Below, one piece after another: positions 9,227 through 17,106 of a DNA stretch of 25,211 bases. Source of the stretch: Gammaproteobacteria bacterium. Its GTDB lineage: Bacteria > Pseudomonadota > Gammaproteobacteria > JAJDOJ01. Within the stretch, counting starts at the first letter, position 1, and each line of letters opens with the position of its first letter. The position numbers and the translations under genes are program-made. The notes beneath the pieces were generated by a model that was not told where the DNA came from, made no database searches, and saw nothing but the letters and a program-made list of their open reading frames with translations. The stretch lies in contig JALVEU010000277.1 in NCBI GenBank assembly GCA_027030565.1, forward strand, positions 1-25,211, given 5' to 3'.

Positions 9227-10183
9227 ATGAAGGATGAATTCGAACAGATCCGGGACGAGATCCCGTACTCGAGTCCGGTCAAGCCGGTGCAGCTCAATCT
9301 GGACAGCGAGTTTCAGTTCGACTGTCATCCCGGAGTGAGTTGCTTCAACGAATGTTGCCGGAGCATCGACATCCAGCTCACGCCATACGACATCGTGCGC
9401 CTGAAACGCCACCTACACCTGGACGCCCGGGAGTTCGTCGCACGCTACACCGTCCCCTTCGAGATGGATCATCACGGCATGCCAGGGTTGAAACTCGCCA
9501 CCAAACCCGGCACGACCGAGTGCGTCTTCCTGGGCGAGGAAGGGTGTACCGTGTATCCGGACCGGCCGAGCGCTTGCCGCTACTACGCGCTGGGCGCCAT
9601 GGGCGTTCGCAAGGTCGGCGAACCTCGTGTGGAGGACATCTATTTCGTGGTCCATGAGCCCCATTGCAAGGGCCACGCCGAGCCGGTGAGGCGCACGGTT
9701 CGCGAGTACCGCAAGTCGCAGGGGGTGGAGATCTACGATGAGATGAACCGTGAGTGGCGCGACATCGTCATCAAGAAGCGCACCAGCGGACCGACCATCG
9801 GCGCGCCCTCGGAACGCAGCATGCAGCTGTTCGACATGTGCAGCTACGATATGGACAGCTTCCGCGAGTTCATTCAGTCCGAGGGCTTTCGCGCCGTGTT
9901 CGATCTGCCCGATGAAGAGCTGAACCGGCTCGTGGAGGACGAAGACGCGTTGCTGCAGTTCAGCTTTCGTTTCCTGAAACAGGTCCTGTTTGGCGAATTC
10001 AGCATCCCGCGTCGTGAGGAGGGCGTCCAGCAGCGCATTGAGGCGAGAAAGCACATCTGGAAGAAACGCAAAGAAGAGATGGAGCGGCGCTATCGCGAGG
10101 AGATGGAACGCCTCAAGTATGAGGAAGAGCAGCAGTTCTCGGCCGAAAAACAGAGCGATCCGCAGGCCCAGGCCCGTCGCTAG
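9227..10183 (+). CDS. YkgJ-family cysteine-cluster protein, 318 aa
   Basis: Belongs to the YkgJ (CxxxxC-type zinc/iron-chelating) family, whose biochemical role is poorly known. Cysteines 33, 39, 43 and 44 (FDCHPGVSCFNECC) and 99, 107 and 117 (ending in YPDRPSACRYY) form the family pattern and probably bind metal. The family core fills roughly residues 25-165. The rest is longer than a minimal YkgJ protein and ends in a very charged helix (about 277-310, rich in KKRKEEMERR-type sequence) that looks like a coiled coil. No signal peptide or membrane segment is seen, so it is cytoplasmic. The ATG at 9227 has GAGGTAG about 8 bases upstream. The aprBA terminator isolates it from apr transcription; a link to sulfur oxidation is positional only. 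Confidence 0.8.
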   Translation: MKDEFEQIRDEIPYSSPVKPVQLNLDSEFQFDCHPGVSCFNECCRSIDIQLTPYDIVRLKRHLHLDAREFVARYTVPFEMDHHGMPGLKLATKPGTTECVFLGEEGCTVYPDRPSACRYYALGAMGVRKVGEPRVEDIYFVVHEPHCKGHAEPVRRTVREYRKSQGVEIYDEMNREWRDIVIKKRTSGPTIGAPSERSMQLFDMCSYDMDSFREFIQSEGFRAVFDLPDEELNRLVEDEDALLQFSFRFLKQVLFGEFSIPRREEGVQQRIEARKHIWKKRKEEMERRYREEMERLKYEEEQQFSAEKQSDPQAQARR

Positions 10184-10694
10184 GTCCGGGCGCTGTCTCC
10201 GTGTCGGCATCCTCTCGGACACCCACGGCCGGGTACATCCGGGAATCTTGCGGCAGGCGCGCGGGCTGGACTGGATCGTCCACGCCGGTGACATCTGTTC
10301 CCTGCGCGGGCTCGCCGGCCTGCGACCGCGCCTTGGGCTGGTCGCCGTGGCTGGAAACAACGACCTCCCCCGCCTGTGGCCCCCCGAGGAACGCACGACC
10401 TGCCGCCGCCTCGCGCAATCGGCGCGGCTCCCACTCCCTGGAGGCCTGTTGGCAGTCGAGCACGGCCACCGCCATGGCTGGAACCACCCGAGCCACCGAA
10501 AGCTACGCCGGGCGCATCCTGATGCCCGGTTGGTGGTCTATGGCCACACACACCGCCGCACCCTGGACACGCGTCTCCGCCCCTGGGTGTTGAATCCGGG
10601 AGCGGCGGGCACCACCCGTACGCATGGGGGTCCATCCATGGCCCTGCTGCTGGCCTGTGGGCGGCGCTGGTCGGTGCGTTTCCTGCGCGTCTGA
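10119..10694 (+). CDS. Calcineurin-like phosphodiesterase of the YfcE/MJ0936 type
   Basis: Small metallophosphoesterase with all family metal-binding blocks: GILSDTHGR, HAGDI, AGNND, EHGHRHG and VYGHTHRR. The family hydrolyses phosphodiesters with two metal ions; the natural substrate is often unknown. Core homology begins near base 10203. No ATG, GTG or TTG occurs in frame between 10122 and the core, so I use ATG 10119, which overlaps the YkgJ gene by 65 bases and adds an Arg/Ser-rich leader of about 28 residues. Either this overlap is real (translational coupling) or an unusual start codon is used. The end (TGA at 10692-10694) is certain. It shares a transcript with the YkgJ gene. Confidence 0.75.
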   Translation: MRKSSSSRPKNRAIRRPRPVARSGRCLRVGILSDTHGRVHPGILRQARGLDWIVHAGDICSLRGLAGLRPRLGLVAVAGNNDLPRLWPPEERTTCRRLAQSARLPLPGGLLAVEHGHRHGWNHPSHRKLRRAHPDARLVVYGHTHRRTLDTRLRPWVLNPGAAGTTRTHGGPSMALLLACGRRWSVRFLRV

Positions 10695-10726
10695 GGTCCC
10701 TACCCGGATCCAGGCTCGTTTCGCCC

Positions 10727-11467
10727 TCATCCACCGGTAGCGCAGAAGGCTTGACTGGCCGGCGAATGGATCGGCAACCAGTGAGGCGCGAACACGGTCA
10801 GCAATCCCAGCACGATGATCACGCTTCCCGCCAACTGACGCACCCAGTGTGTGCGCGTCAGCTGCCCGAGCCAGCGCGCGGTCGCACCCAGCGTGAGCAC
10901 CATGGGCAACGTCCCCAAACCGAAGGCCACCATGAACAACGCGCCCAGCAGCGGGTCTCCCGAGGCCATGGCCAGCACCAAGGCCGAATAGACCAGTCCG
11001 CACGGCAGCCAGCCCCAGAGCAAGCCCAGTCCAAGGGCATGCCACAGCGTGCGCACCGGCAACAAGCGTCTGGCCACGGGCTCGATGCGGCGCCACAGGA
11101 GGCCTCCCACCCGCTCGACCGGGGCCAGCACCTGCGTCCACCCCGTCAGATAGAGCCCGAGTGCGACCATGAAGGTCCCAGCGACGAACAAGGCGATCAG
11201 GTGTGCGTGGCTGGATGAAAGCAGCTCATAGAATTGCGTTCCGAGCAGACCCGCCAACGCGCCTGCGGCCCCGTAGCTGGTGATGCGGCCAAGGTTGTAT
11301 GCGAGCGTGAAGGCGACAACGGCACCCGACGTGCGGCGCGCTTGCCCCGGCATCCCCACGCTCAGTGCACCCATGATGCCCCCGCACATGCCGATGCAGT
11401 GCACCGAACCCAGCAGACCGATCACCAGCGCCGTGAAAACGCCGGCCTCCTGAAGCAGTGCGCTCAT
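10727..11467 (-). CDS. TauE/SafE-like (COG2836) membrane protein, probable copper-handling partner of cbb3 oxidase
   Basis: Polytopic membrane protein of 246 aa with about six hydrophobic segments. Diagnostic motifs are GSVHCIGMCGG (residues about 20-31) and WGWLPCGLVYSAL (about 151-163), typical of the COG2836 'sulfite exporter TauE/SafE' group related to the DsbD transmembrane domain. Members next to cco genes are thought to help copper transfer for cbb3 assembly, and the paired cysteines of HCxxMCGG fit a metal or thiol role. It follows fixH after 19 bases as the last gene of the cco block. No clear Shine-Dalgarno precedes the ATG, so coupled translation is likely. The automatic label 'sulfite exporter' should not be read as sulfite export, even in a sulfur oxidiser. 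Confidence 0.85.
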   Translation of the reverse strand: MSALLQEAGVFTALVIGLLGSVHCIGMCGGIMGALSVGMPGQARRTSGAVVAFTLAYNLGRITSYGAAGALAGLLGTQFYELLSSSHAHLIALFVAGTFMVALGLYLTGWTQVLAPVERVGGLLWRRIEPVARRLLPVRTLWHALGLGLLWGWLPCGLVYSALVLAMASGDPLLGALFMVAFGLGTLPMVLTLGATARWLGQLTRTHWVRQLAGSVIIVLGLLTVFAPHWLPIHSPASQAFCATGG

Positions 11468-11486
11468 GGTGCGGGAAAGGGAGCGT

Positions 11487-11987
11487 TCAGGGCTTCGAGG
11501 GCGCGATCTCTACAGAGCGCTCCCCGGGGATGCGAATCCGACCAAGCAGGCGCCACTCAGCGCGCTCGGCCGGCTCCACGAGCACGTACCAGGAGGCGGG
11601 CACCAGCTCAGGCAGCGTCGCCCTGTAGGTCCCGTCGGCCTCGGGCCACACCAAGATGTCCACGTCGTGATGGGCCAGTGTGGGGTGCAGAAGACGGACG
11701 TGCAGCTGCTCCGGCCGTACGCCCTGCAGGACCACACGCAACTGCTCTCCTAGGAAGTCGACCCGCGCCGACAGGCCCAGTTCCGCCGCGCGGCGATCAC
11801 GATCAAGCGTGCGGTTGATCGCAAGCCCTTGCCTGTAGTAGTCGTCCACCACCAGGCCGTCGGACGTGCTCACGGCGTAATACAGAGTGGTGAATCCCAT
11901 GACCATGGCCGACACCGGAATGGCGATCACGAACCAGACCCAGAAGTGGCGATACCACGGCTTCGAAGGAGTGGGGGTCCCGGACAT
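11487..11987 (-). CDS. ccoH: FixH/CcoH family protein, 166 aa
   Basis: Assembly factor for cbb3 cytochrome oxidase. FixH-family proteins have one N-terminal membrane helix and a periplasmic domain. Here the helix is at about residues 15-37 (FWVWFVIAIPVSAMVMGFTT), followed by the conserved VVDDYYRQGLAINR segment that marks the family. The rest is a beta-rich domain ending in IEAPSKP-like sequence. The start at 11987 is preferred to the in-frame ATG five codons earlier because GGAG lies six to seven bases before it. It sits between ccoG (31-base gap) and the TauE/SafE-like gene (19-base gap), matching the usual ccoG-ccoH order. Confidence 0.9.
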   Translation of the reverse strand: MSGTPTPSKPWYRHFWVWFVIAIPVSAMVMGFTTLYYAVSTSDGLVVDDYYRQGLAINRTLDRDRRAAELGLSARVDFLGEQLRVVLQGVRPEQLHVRLLHPTLAHHDVDILVWPEADGTYRATLPELVPASWYVLVEPAERAEWRLLGRIRIPGERSVEIAPSKP

Positions 11988-12018
11988 GGTGAGCTCCTGC
12001 ATGAAACGTGTACCTCGC

Positions 12019-13446
12019 TTACCGCACTACAGGCCCCAAGAAACGGGCGTCCTCCTCGACACGGATCGAGGGATCGTCTACCGCCTCCAGCACGAACTTG
12101 AACCGGGAACTCGGCCGCTTCAGATCGCCTGGGTCGATGTCCACTCGTACCGGTACATTCTTCACCTCTCCAGGCTGGACCTCGATCTCCCCGTATGGAT
12201 TGATCAGCTTGGCGCCCTCCAATCCCTCGATGGAAACCCGGTATTCATGGGCCCGGCTGTCCTGGTTGGCGATCTTGAGCGTATAGCTATTCTCGACTAA
12301 GCCCTCGTCGGTTTCCCGGTACAGGGACATGCGGTCACGAATCACGTCCAGCTCCGCCGGGACCCGGGACATGATCCCATAGATCCACCCGGACAGGAGC
12401 AAGACCAGCAGCGCCGCATAGACCAGCACACGTGGACGGAGAATATGGGTCTTCTCCCCCTCCATCGCCCGTTCCGTGGTGTAGCGGATCAGGCCTTTTG
12501 GATAGCCCATCTTCTCCATCACTTCATCGCATACGTCGATGCAGGCCGCGCAACCGATGCACTCGTACTGGAGCCCATCGCGAATGTCGATACCGGTGGG
12601 ACAGACCTGCACGCACAGCGTACAGTCGATGCAGTCGCCCAAACCCAGCTCGCGGGGATTCACGCCCCGCTTGCGGCTGCCGCGCGGCTCGCCCCGCTTG
12701 GCATCGTAAGAGATGACCAGTGTGTCCTTGTCGAACATGGCGCTCTGAAAGCGCGCATATGGACACATGTAGATACAGACCTGTTCACGCAGCCACCCGG
12801 CGTTGCCGTAGGTCGCAAACCCATAGAAGAAGATCCAGAAGGTCTCCCAGGGGCCGGTGTCGAAGTGAATAAACCGGACTGCCAGGTCGTCGATGGGCGT
12901 GAAATAACCAACGAACGTGAATCCCGTGTAAAGCGAAAAGGCCAGCCAGACAAGGTGCTTGGTGCCCTTGATCAGCAACTTCTTCGGCGTCCATGGCGCC
13001 TTGTCCAGCTTGATTCGCTTCGGCCGGTCGCCCTCGATCTTGCGCTCGATCCACAGAAACACCTCCGTCCACACCGTCTGCGGACAGGCGTACCCGCACC
13101 ATAGACGTCCGGCCAGGGCGGTGAAGAAAAACAGGGAAAAGGCCGCGATCGCCAGCAGCGCGGCCAGGAAGAAAAAGTCCTGCGGCCAAAACGTGATGCC
13201 GAAAAAATGGAACTGTCGATGTGGAAGGTCCAGCAGGACGGCCTGACGGCCATTCCATTTCAACCAGGGAAGCCCGTAATAAATGCCCAGCAGCACGAAC
13301 ACGGCGGCCACGCGCAGGCGCGCAAAAATGCCGTGCACCTGTCGCGGATAGATCTTCTGGCGCTTGGCGTAAAGCTCCTGCTGCAGCTGGGCGTCGTGCT
13401 GCTCCGCTTTGCTCTTGCCTGATGCCTTGGCCGCATTCTGCTGCAT
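12019..13446 (-). CDS. ccoG: CcoG, polyferredoxin-type cbb3 oxidase assembly protein, 475 aa
   Basis: Membrane iron-sulfur protein (CcoG/RdxA/FixG) needed for cbb3 maturation; the family reduces Cu2+ to Cu+ for CuB-site assembly. After a charged N-terminus it has membrane helices (about 40-60, 85-110, 160-185, 195-215, 340-360). It carries the FixG motif CGYACPQTVWTE (about residue 116) and a cytoplasmic two-cluster ferredoxin domain. The ferredoxin cysteines read CIDCTLCVQVCP and CIGCAACIDVCD (about 260-305). The C-terminal 110 residues form the Ig-like domain of the family. Length is normal. It follows the 89-aa membrane protein after 28 bases and precedes ccoH. Confidence 0.97.
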   Translation of the reverse strand: MQQNAAKASGKSKAEQHDAQLQQELYAKRQKIYPRQVHGIFARLRVAAVFVLLGIYYGLPWLKWNGRQAVLLDLPHRQFHFFGITFWPQDFFFLAALLAIAAFSLFFFTALAGRLWCGYACPQTVWTEVFLWIERKIEGDRPKRIKLDKAPWTPKKLLIKGTKHLVWLAFSLYTGFTFVGYFTPIDDLAVRFIHFDTGPWETFWIFFYGFATYGNAGWLREQVCIYMCPYARFQSAMFDKDTLVISYDAKRGEPRGSRKRGVNPRELGLGDCIDCTLCVQVCPTGIDIRDGLQYECIGCAACIDVCDEVMEKMGYPKGLIRYTTERAMEGEKTHILRPRVLVYAALLVLLLSGWIYGIMSRVPAELDVIRDRMSLYRETDEGLVENSYTLKIANQDSRAHEYRVSIEGLEGAKLINPYGEIEVQPGEVKNVPVRVDIDPGDLKRPSSRFKFVLEAVDDPSIRVEEDARFLGPVVR

Positions 13447-13474
13447 GCTTTTCCCTACTTTCTGTATCGAAAAA

Positions 13475-13744
13475 TCAATGTGTTAGTGACTGCCTCACTT
13501 TATGGCAGGGCTTACAGAAATACATTGACAACACACAAGCCACAGCGTTGATGGCCCAGAAGAAGAAAAACCCTACGGTATAAGCGCCCAAACGGCTGAG
13601 TTCCGGCCCCCCGACACAGGAGAAGACCTCCATCGGGTCGAAGACCGTGAAGACCAACACCGTGGTCACACCGGCAGTGAGAAACGACGGCCAAAGGACT
13701 GCGACAACTTTTTGAATGGTGGGAATCTGGTTTTGCTCTGCCAT
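13475..13744 (-). CDS. Small two-helix cysteine-containing membrane protein in the cco block, 89 aa
   Basis: I do not recognise this family. Two hydrophobic helices are visible (about 12-35 and 52-76), separated by a short loop with FSCVGGPELS. The C-terminus carries FCKPCHK. Cysteines are at 43, 70, 77 and 80; the CKPCHK pair looks like a possible metal or disulfide site, or superficially a heme c CxxCH. With an even number of helices both ends would be on the same side, but topology is not certain. The ATG at 13744 has GGAG 11 bases upstream and is preferred to an in-frame GTG at 13780. It lies between ccoP (111-base gap with a hairpin) and ccoG (28-base gap), so it probably serves cbb3 assembly or structure. 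This role is inferred from position only. Confidence 0.75.
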   Translation of the reverse strand: MAEQNQIPTIQKVVAVLWPSFLTAGVTTVLVFTVFDPMEVFSCVGGPELSRLGAYTVGFFFFWAINAVACVLSMYFCKPCHKVRQSLTH

Positions 13745-13797
13745 GCGCTCGTTCGCTCCAAGGGAAAATCCTGACGCCACAGCCGGGAACGTGAAGA

Positions 13798-13829
13798 GGC
13801 CGAGAGCGTGCTCATGGACGCTCCCGGCC
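13798..13829 (-). terminator. Hairpin after ccoP (terminator, attenuator or mRNA end)
   Basis: Twelve-base-pair stem (13798-13809 with 13818-13829, one G-T pair) and 8-base loop, 26 bases past the ccoP stop. It is followed only by TCTT, so termination may be partial. It would separate abundant structural ccoNOQP mRNA from the assembly genes downstream. Confidence 0.6.
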
Positions 13830-13855
13830 CCCTTTGTCTTAAGGTGCCGAACTGC

Positions 13856-14788
13856 TCAGTTCGCACCGGACTGGTGCGAAAGACTGTACACATACGCCGC
13901 CAGCAGATGCACCTTGTCTTCACCCAAGAACTGCCGGTGCGCCGGCATCTTGCCGTGGCGGCCTTGCATGATGGTCTTCTTGATCGTGGCCACGGAGCTC
14001 CCATACAGCCAAGTCTTGTCCGTCAGGTTTGGGGCACCGATGGTCTGATTGCCCTTGCCGTCCGGTCCGTGACAACCCGCGCAGACCGCGAACTTCGCCT
14101 TGCCCGCCTCGGCTTTGGCCGCATCGTGCTTGAGCCCAGAAAGGCTGCGCACGTAGTGGGCCACCTGTTCGGCACCCTCTTCGCCGCCGACGGCCGCACC
14201 CATGGGAGGCATGGTGCCCTGACGTCCATCAAGAATGCTCTTCTCGATGGTTTCCGGTTTGCCGCCGTACAACCAGTCGTTATCGGTCAAATTCGGGAAT
14301 CCAGGCGCACCCCGTGCATCCGACCCGTGGCAGATGGCACAGTAGTTCAGGAACAGACGCCGTCCGATCTTCAATGCTTCGGGGTCCTTGGCCAGCTCCT
14401 TCAGGTCCTTCTGTGCGTATTGTGCGAAGATGGGACCGTACTTGGCCTCGGCCGCCTTCATCTCCTCCTCATACTGTTTGGTGTCCGTCCATCCCAACAC
14501 GCCGGCCCAACTCCCTAGCCCCGGATACAGAATCAAATAAATGATCCCGAAGGCCAAGGTGATGTAGAACATGTTGAGCCACCAACGCGGCAGTGGGTTG
14601 TTGAGCTCTTCGAGATTTTCGTCCCACACATGACCCATGGTCTCGGCGGTCTCCCCCTTGGGCGCACCGCCCTTGCCGGTCCACCAGATCAGCCAGAAGC
14701 AGAAGAAGATCCCAGCGACCGTGAAAAATATGATCCACCAGCTCCAGAACGAACTGGTGAACGTATTGGCTACCCATTCCGCCTTCAT
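13856..14788 (-). CDS. ccoP: cbb3 cytochrome oxidase diheme subunit CcoP, 310 aa
   Basis: Diheme cytochrome c subunit that passes electrons toward CcoO and the CcoN active site. Two N-terminal hydrophobic segments (about 14-36 and 70-90) anchor it; the linker NNPLPRWW before the second is typical of CcoP. Two CxxCH heme c sites follow, CAICH (near 150) and CAGCH (near 239), each in a cytochrome domain with a later Met ligand candidate (GTMPPMG, GKMPAH). Length matches the family. Its ATG overlaps the ccoQ TGA by four bases (ATGA), so translation is probably coupled. It is the fourth gene in ccoNOQP. Confidence 0.97.
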   Translation of the reverse strand: MKAEWVANTFTSSFWSWWIIFFTVAGIFFCFWLIWWTGKGGAPKGETAETMGHVWDENLEELNNPLPRWWLNMFYITLAFGIIYLILYPGLGSWAGVLGWTDTKQYEEEMKAAEAKYGPIFAQYAQKDLKELAKDPEALKIGRRLFLNYCAICHGSDARGAPGFPNLTDNDWLYGGKPETIEKSILDGRQGTMPPMGAAVGGEEGAEQVAHYVRSLSGLKHDAAKAEAGKAKFAVCAGCHGPDGKGNQTIGAPNLTDKTWLYGSSVATIKKTIMQGRHGKMPAHRQFLGEDKVHLLAAYVYSLSHQSGAN

Positions 14789-14958
14789 TGCCTGTTCTCC
14801 CTCACCACCGGAGCTGGCTCATCGTCTTCAAGGGGAAGACGAGCCGCCTCGTCAAAGGATTGCTTCTGCCTGCCGTTCCATGCCCATGCGACCACGGCGA
14901 CGAACACCGACATGCAGAAGAGCGTGAAGATCCCGTCGTAGATGCCGATCCAGCTCAT
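14785..14958 (-). CDS. ccoQ: cbb3 oxidase small subunit CcoQ, 57 aa
   Basis: Short single-helix protein of the CcoQ/FixQ family that stabilises the cbb3 complex. One membrane segment (residues about 8-27, FTLFCMSVFVAVVAWAW) is followed by RQKQSFDEAARLPLEDDE, the usual acidic cytoplasmic tail. The ATG at 14958 overlaps the ccoO stop by four bases, and its own stop overlaps the ccoP start by four bases. An open frame extends upstream to 15144, but that part only mirrors ccoO and is not coding in this frame. Confidence 0.93.
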   Translation of the reverse strand: MSWIGIYDGIFTLFCMSVFVAVVAWAWNGRQKQSFDEAARLPLEDDEPAPVVRENRQ

Positions 14959-15569
14959 CGCGTCACCTTGATTGCCGTACCCAGGCCCTGCAGATAGTGG
15001 ATGAGGGCATCCATCTCGGTCTTGCCCTCGAGCATCTCGGGGGCCTTCTCGATCTCTTCGTCCGTGTATGGGACCCCAGCGACCCGCAAGGCTTTCATAT
15101 TGGCCTGTACAGGCCAGTCCTCCACCGAGTTCTCTGCGAGCCATGGGTAACCCGGCATCACCGACTCTGGCACTACATCACGGGGATTGATGAGATGGAC
15201 GCGGTGCCAGTCGTCGCTGTAGCGTCCGCCCACACGCGCCAAGTCTGGACCGGTACGCTTGGAGCCCCACTGAAAAGGGTGGTCGTAGACGAACTCGCCG
15301 GCCACCGAATAATGTCCGTAGCGCTCCGTCTCGGCACGAAACGGGCGGATCATTTGCGAGTGGCAGACGTAGCAGCCCTCGCGTACGTAGATGTCCCGCC
15401 CTACGACTGCTAGCGCATCGTATGGTTTCAGGCCCTCGACCGCCTTCGTCACCGAAGGCATGAAGAACAGGGGAACGATCTCCACCAGCCCACCGATGCT
15501 GACCACAATGAGGATCAGCACGATCATCAAGGCGGAGTTCGTTTCGACCTTCTCGTGTCCTGCAGCCAT
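14955..15569 (-). CDS. ccoO: cbb3 cytochrome oxidase monoheme subunit CcoO, 204 aa
   Basis: Membrane-anchored cytochrome c subunit. It has one N-terminal helix (about 13-37) and then the hallmark GCYVCHSQMIRPF with a single CxxCH heme site (residues about 66-70). Conserved GHYSVAGEFVYDHPFQWGSKRTGPDL and GRYSDDWHRVHL stretches follow, and a Met ligand candidate in PESVMPGYPWL. Length is normal. It starts 12 bases after the ccoN stop and overlaps ccoQ by four bases. A GAGGAGG Shine-Dalgarno precedes the ATG. Confidence 0.98.
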   Translation of the reverse strand: MAAGHEKVETNSALMIVLILIVVSIGGLVEIVPLFFMPSVTKAVEGLKPYDALAVVGRDIYVREGCYVCHSQMIRPFRAETERYGHYSVAGEFVYDHPFQWGSKRTGPDLARVGGRYSDDWHRVHLINPRDVVPESVMPGYPWLAENSVEDWPVQANMKALRVAGVPYTDEEIEKAPEMLEGKTEMDALIHYLQGLGTAIKVTR

Positions 15570-15581
15570 GGTACGTCCTCC

Positions 15582-17003
15582 TCAGTGCGCCGCAGCCGGC
15601 TCAGGGATGCGCGCCTCCACGCTCTGTCCAGCAGCCACCGTCTTCCACATGTTGTAGGCCATGACGAACAGCCCCAGCAGGAAGATGGCACCCCCGAGGA
15701 AGCGCGTCACGTAGAACGGATGCATGGCCTGCACGGACTCCACGAAGCTGTAGGTCAGCGTGCCATCCGGATTCACCGCACGCCACATGAGCCCCTGCAT
15801 GATCCCGGACACCCACATGGAGGTGATGTAGAGCACGATGCCGATGGTGGCCAACCAGAAGTGCCACTCCACCAAGCGCAGGCTGTAGACCTCACGGCCG
15901 AACAGCCGTGGGATCAGGAAGTACATGGAGCCGAAGGTGACCAGGGCGTTCCACCCCAGCGCTCCGGAATGCACGTGACCGATGGTCCAGTCGGTGTAGT
16001 GCGAAAGCGCATTGACCGTCTTGATGGACATCATCGGGCCCTCGAAGGTCGACATGCCGTAGAAGGCTACGGAGACCACCAGGAAACGGATGATGGGATC
16101 GGTACGCAGTTTCTCCCAGGCCCCGGAAAGCGTCATCACGCCATTGATCATGCCGCCCCAGGAGGGCGCCAGCAGGATGAGGGAGAACACCATGCCCAAT
16201 GAAGAGGCCCAGTCTGGGAGGGCGGTGTAGTGCAGATGGTGCGGGCCCGCCCACATGTAGGTGAAGATCAGGGCCCAGAAGTGCACGATGGACAACCGGT
16301 AGGAATACACCGGGCGCCCCGCCTGTTTCGGGATGAAGTAGTACATCATGCCCAGGAAACCGGCGGTCAAAAAGAAGCCCACCGCGTTGTGGCCGTACCA
16401 CCACTGCACCATGGCATCGATAGCGCCCGGATAGACCGAATACGACTTGAACCAGCCAGCCGGAATTTCCGCGCTGTTCACTACGTGCAACAACGCGATG
16501 GTGAGGATGAAGGCCCCATAGAACCAGTTGGCCACATAGATGTGCTTCACGCGCCGCTTGGCAATGGTGCCGAAGAACACGATCGCGTATGCCACCCAGA
16601 CGATGGTGATGGCGACGTCGATGGGCCACTCGAGCTCCGCATACTCCTTGGACACGGTGATCCCAAGGGGCAGGGTGATGGCAGCCGCGACGATGATGGC
16701 CTGCCAGCCCCAGAAGGTGAACGCTGCCAGCTTGTCGGAGAACAACCGCACGTGGCAGGTCCGCTGCACGACGTAGTAAGAGGTGCCGATCAGCGCCGAG
16801 CCACCGAAGGCAAAGATCACCGCGTTGGTATGCAGCGGGCGCAGGCGGCTGAACGTCAGCCACGGAATGTCGAAGTTCAAAGCCGGCCACGCCAACTGGG
16901 CGGCGATGAACACCCCCACCGCCATACCGACGATGCCCCACACGATGGTCATGATGGCGAACTGCCGGACCACCGTGTCGTTGTAGGTCGTCTGCTCAGC
17001 CAT
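15582..17003 (-). CDS. ccoN: cbb3 cytochrome oxidase catalytic subunit CcoN, 473 aa
   Basis: Heme-copper oxygen reductase (C family) that reduces O2 to water with high affinity and pumps protons. About 12 membrane helices are visible. Metal ligands are intact: RPLHTN (low-spin heme b), WWYGHNAVGFFLT (CuB histidine and nearby tyrosine), GPHHLHY (CuB histidines) and GHVHSGALGWN (heme ligands). The start at 17003 has GGGAG about 11 bases before it, and is preferred to a TTG seven codons upstream. It is second in the block after the YIP1 gene, with about 100 bases between them. No separate FNR box was found in that gap. Confidence 0.98.
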   Translation of the reverse strand: MAEQTTYNDTVVRQFAIMTIVWGIVGMAVGVFIAAQLAWPALNFDIPWLTFSRLRPLHTNAVIFAFGGSALIGTSYYVVQRTCHVRLFSDKLAAFTFWGWQAIIVAAAITLPLGITVSKEYAELEWPIDVAITIVWVAYAIVFFGTIAKRRVKHIYVANWFYGAFILTIALLHVVNSAEIPAGWFKSYSVYPGAIDAMVQWWYGHNAVGFFLTAGFLGMMYYFIPKQAGRPVYSYRLSIVHFWALIFTYMWAGPHHLHYTALPDWASSLGMVFSLILLAPSWGGMINGVMTLSGAWEKLRTDPIIRFLVVSVAFYGMSTFEGPMMSIKTVNALSHYTDWTIGHVHSGALGWNALVTFGSMYFLIPRLFGREVYSLRLVEWHFWLATIGIVLYITSMWVSGIMQGLMWRAVNPDGTLTYSFVESVQAMHPFYVTRFLGGAIFLLGLFVMAYNMWKTVAAGQSVEARIPEPAAAH

Positions 17004-17106
17004 TGCCTGATTTCTCCCTCTCAAGTCACATCAAATCAATCGCACGTGTGCTCCACGGACCGAAGCCACGCCCTCCGCAGCGGAGCGCATCAGCACCGAG
17101 ACCGGC

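Noticed and set aside
10727..11467. Reading the TauE/SafE-like protein as a sulfite exporter tied to sulfur oxidation
   Set aside because: HCIGMCGG motif and place at the end of the cco block fit the COG2836 copper/cbb3 group better.
17075..17087. CTCCGC-A-GCGGAG palindrome between the YIP1 gene and ccoN
   Set aside because: One-base centre makes a poor RNA hairpin, there is no T-run, and no regulator motif is known.
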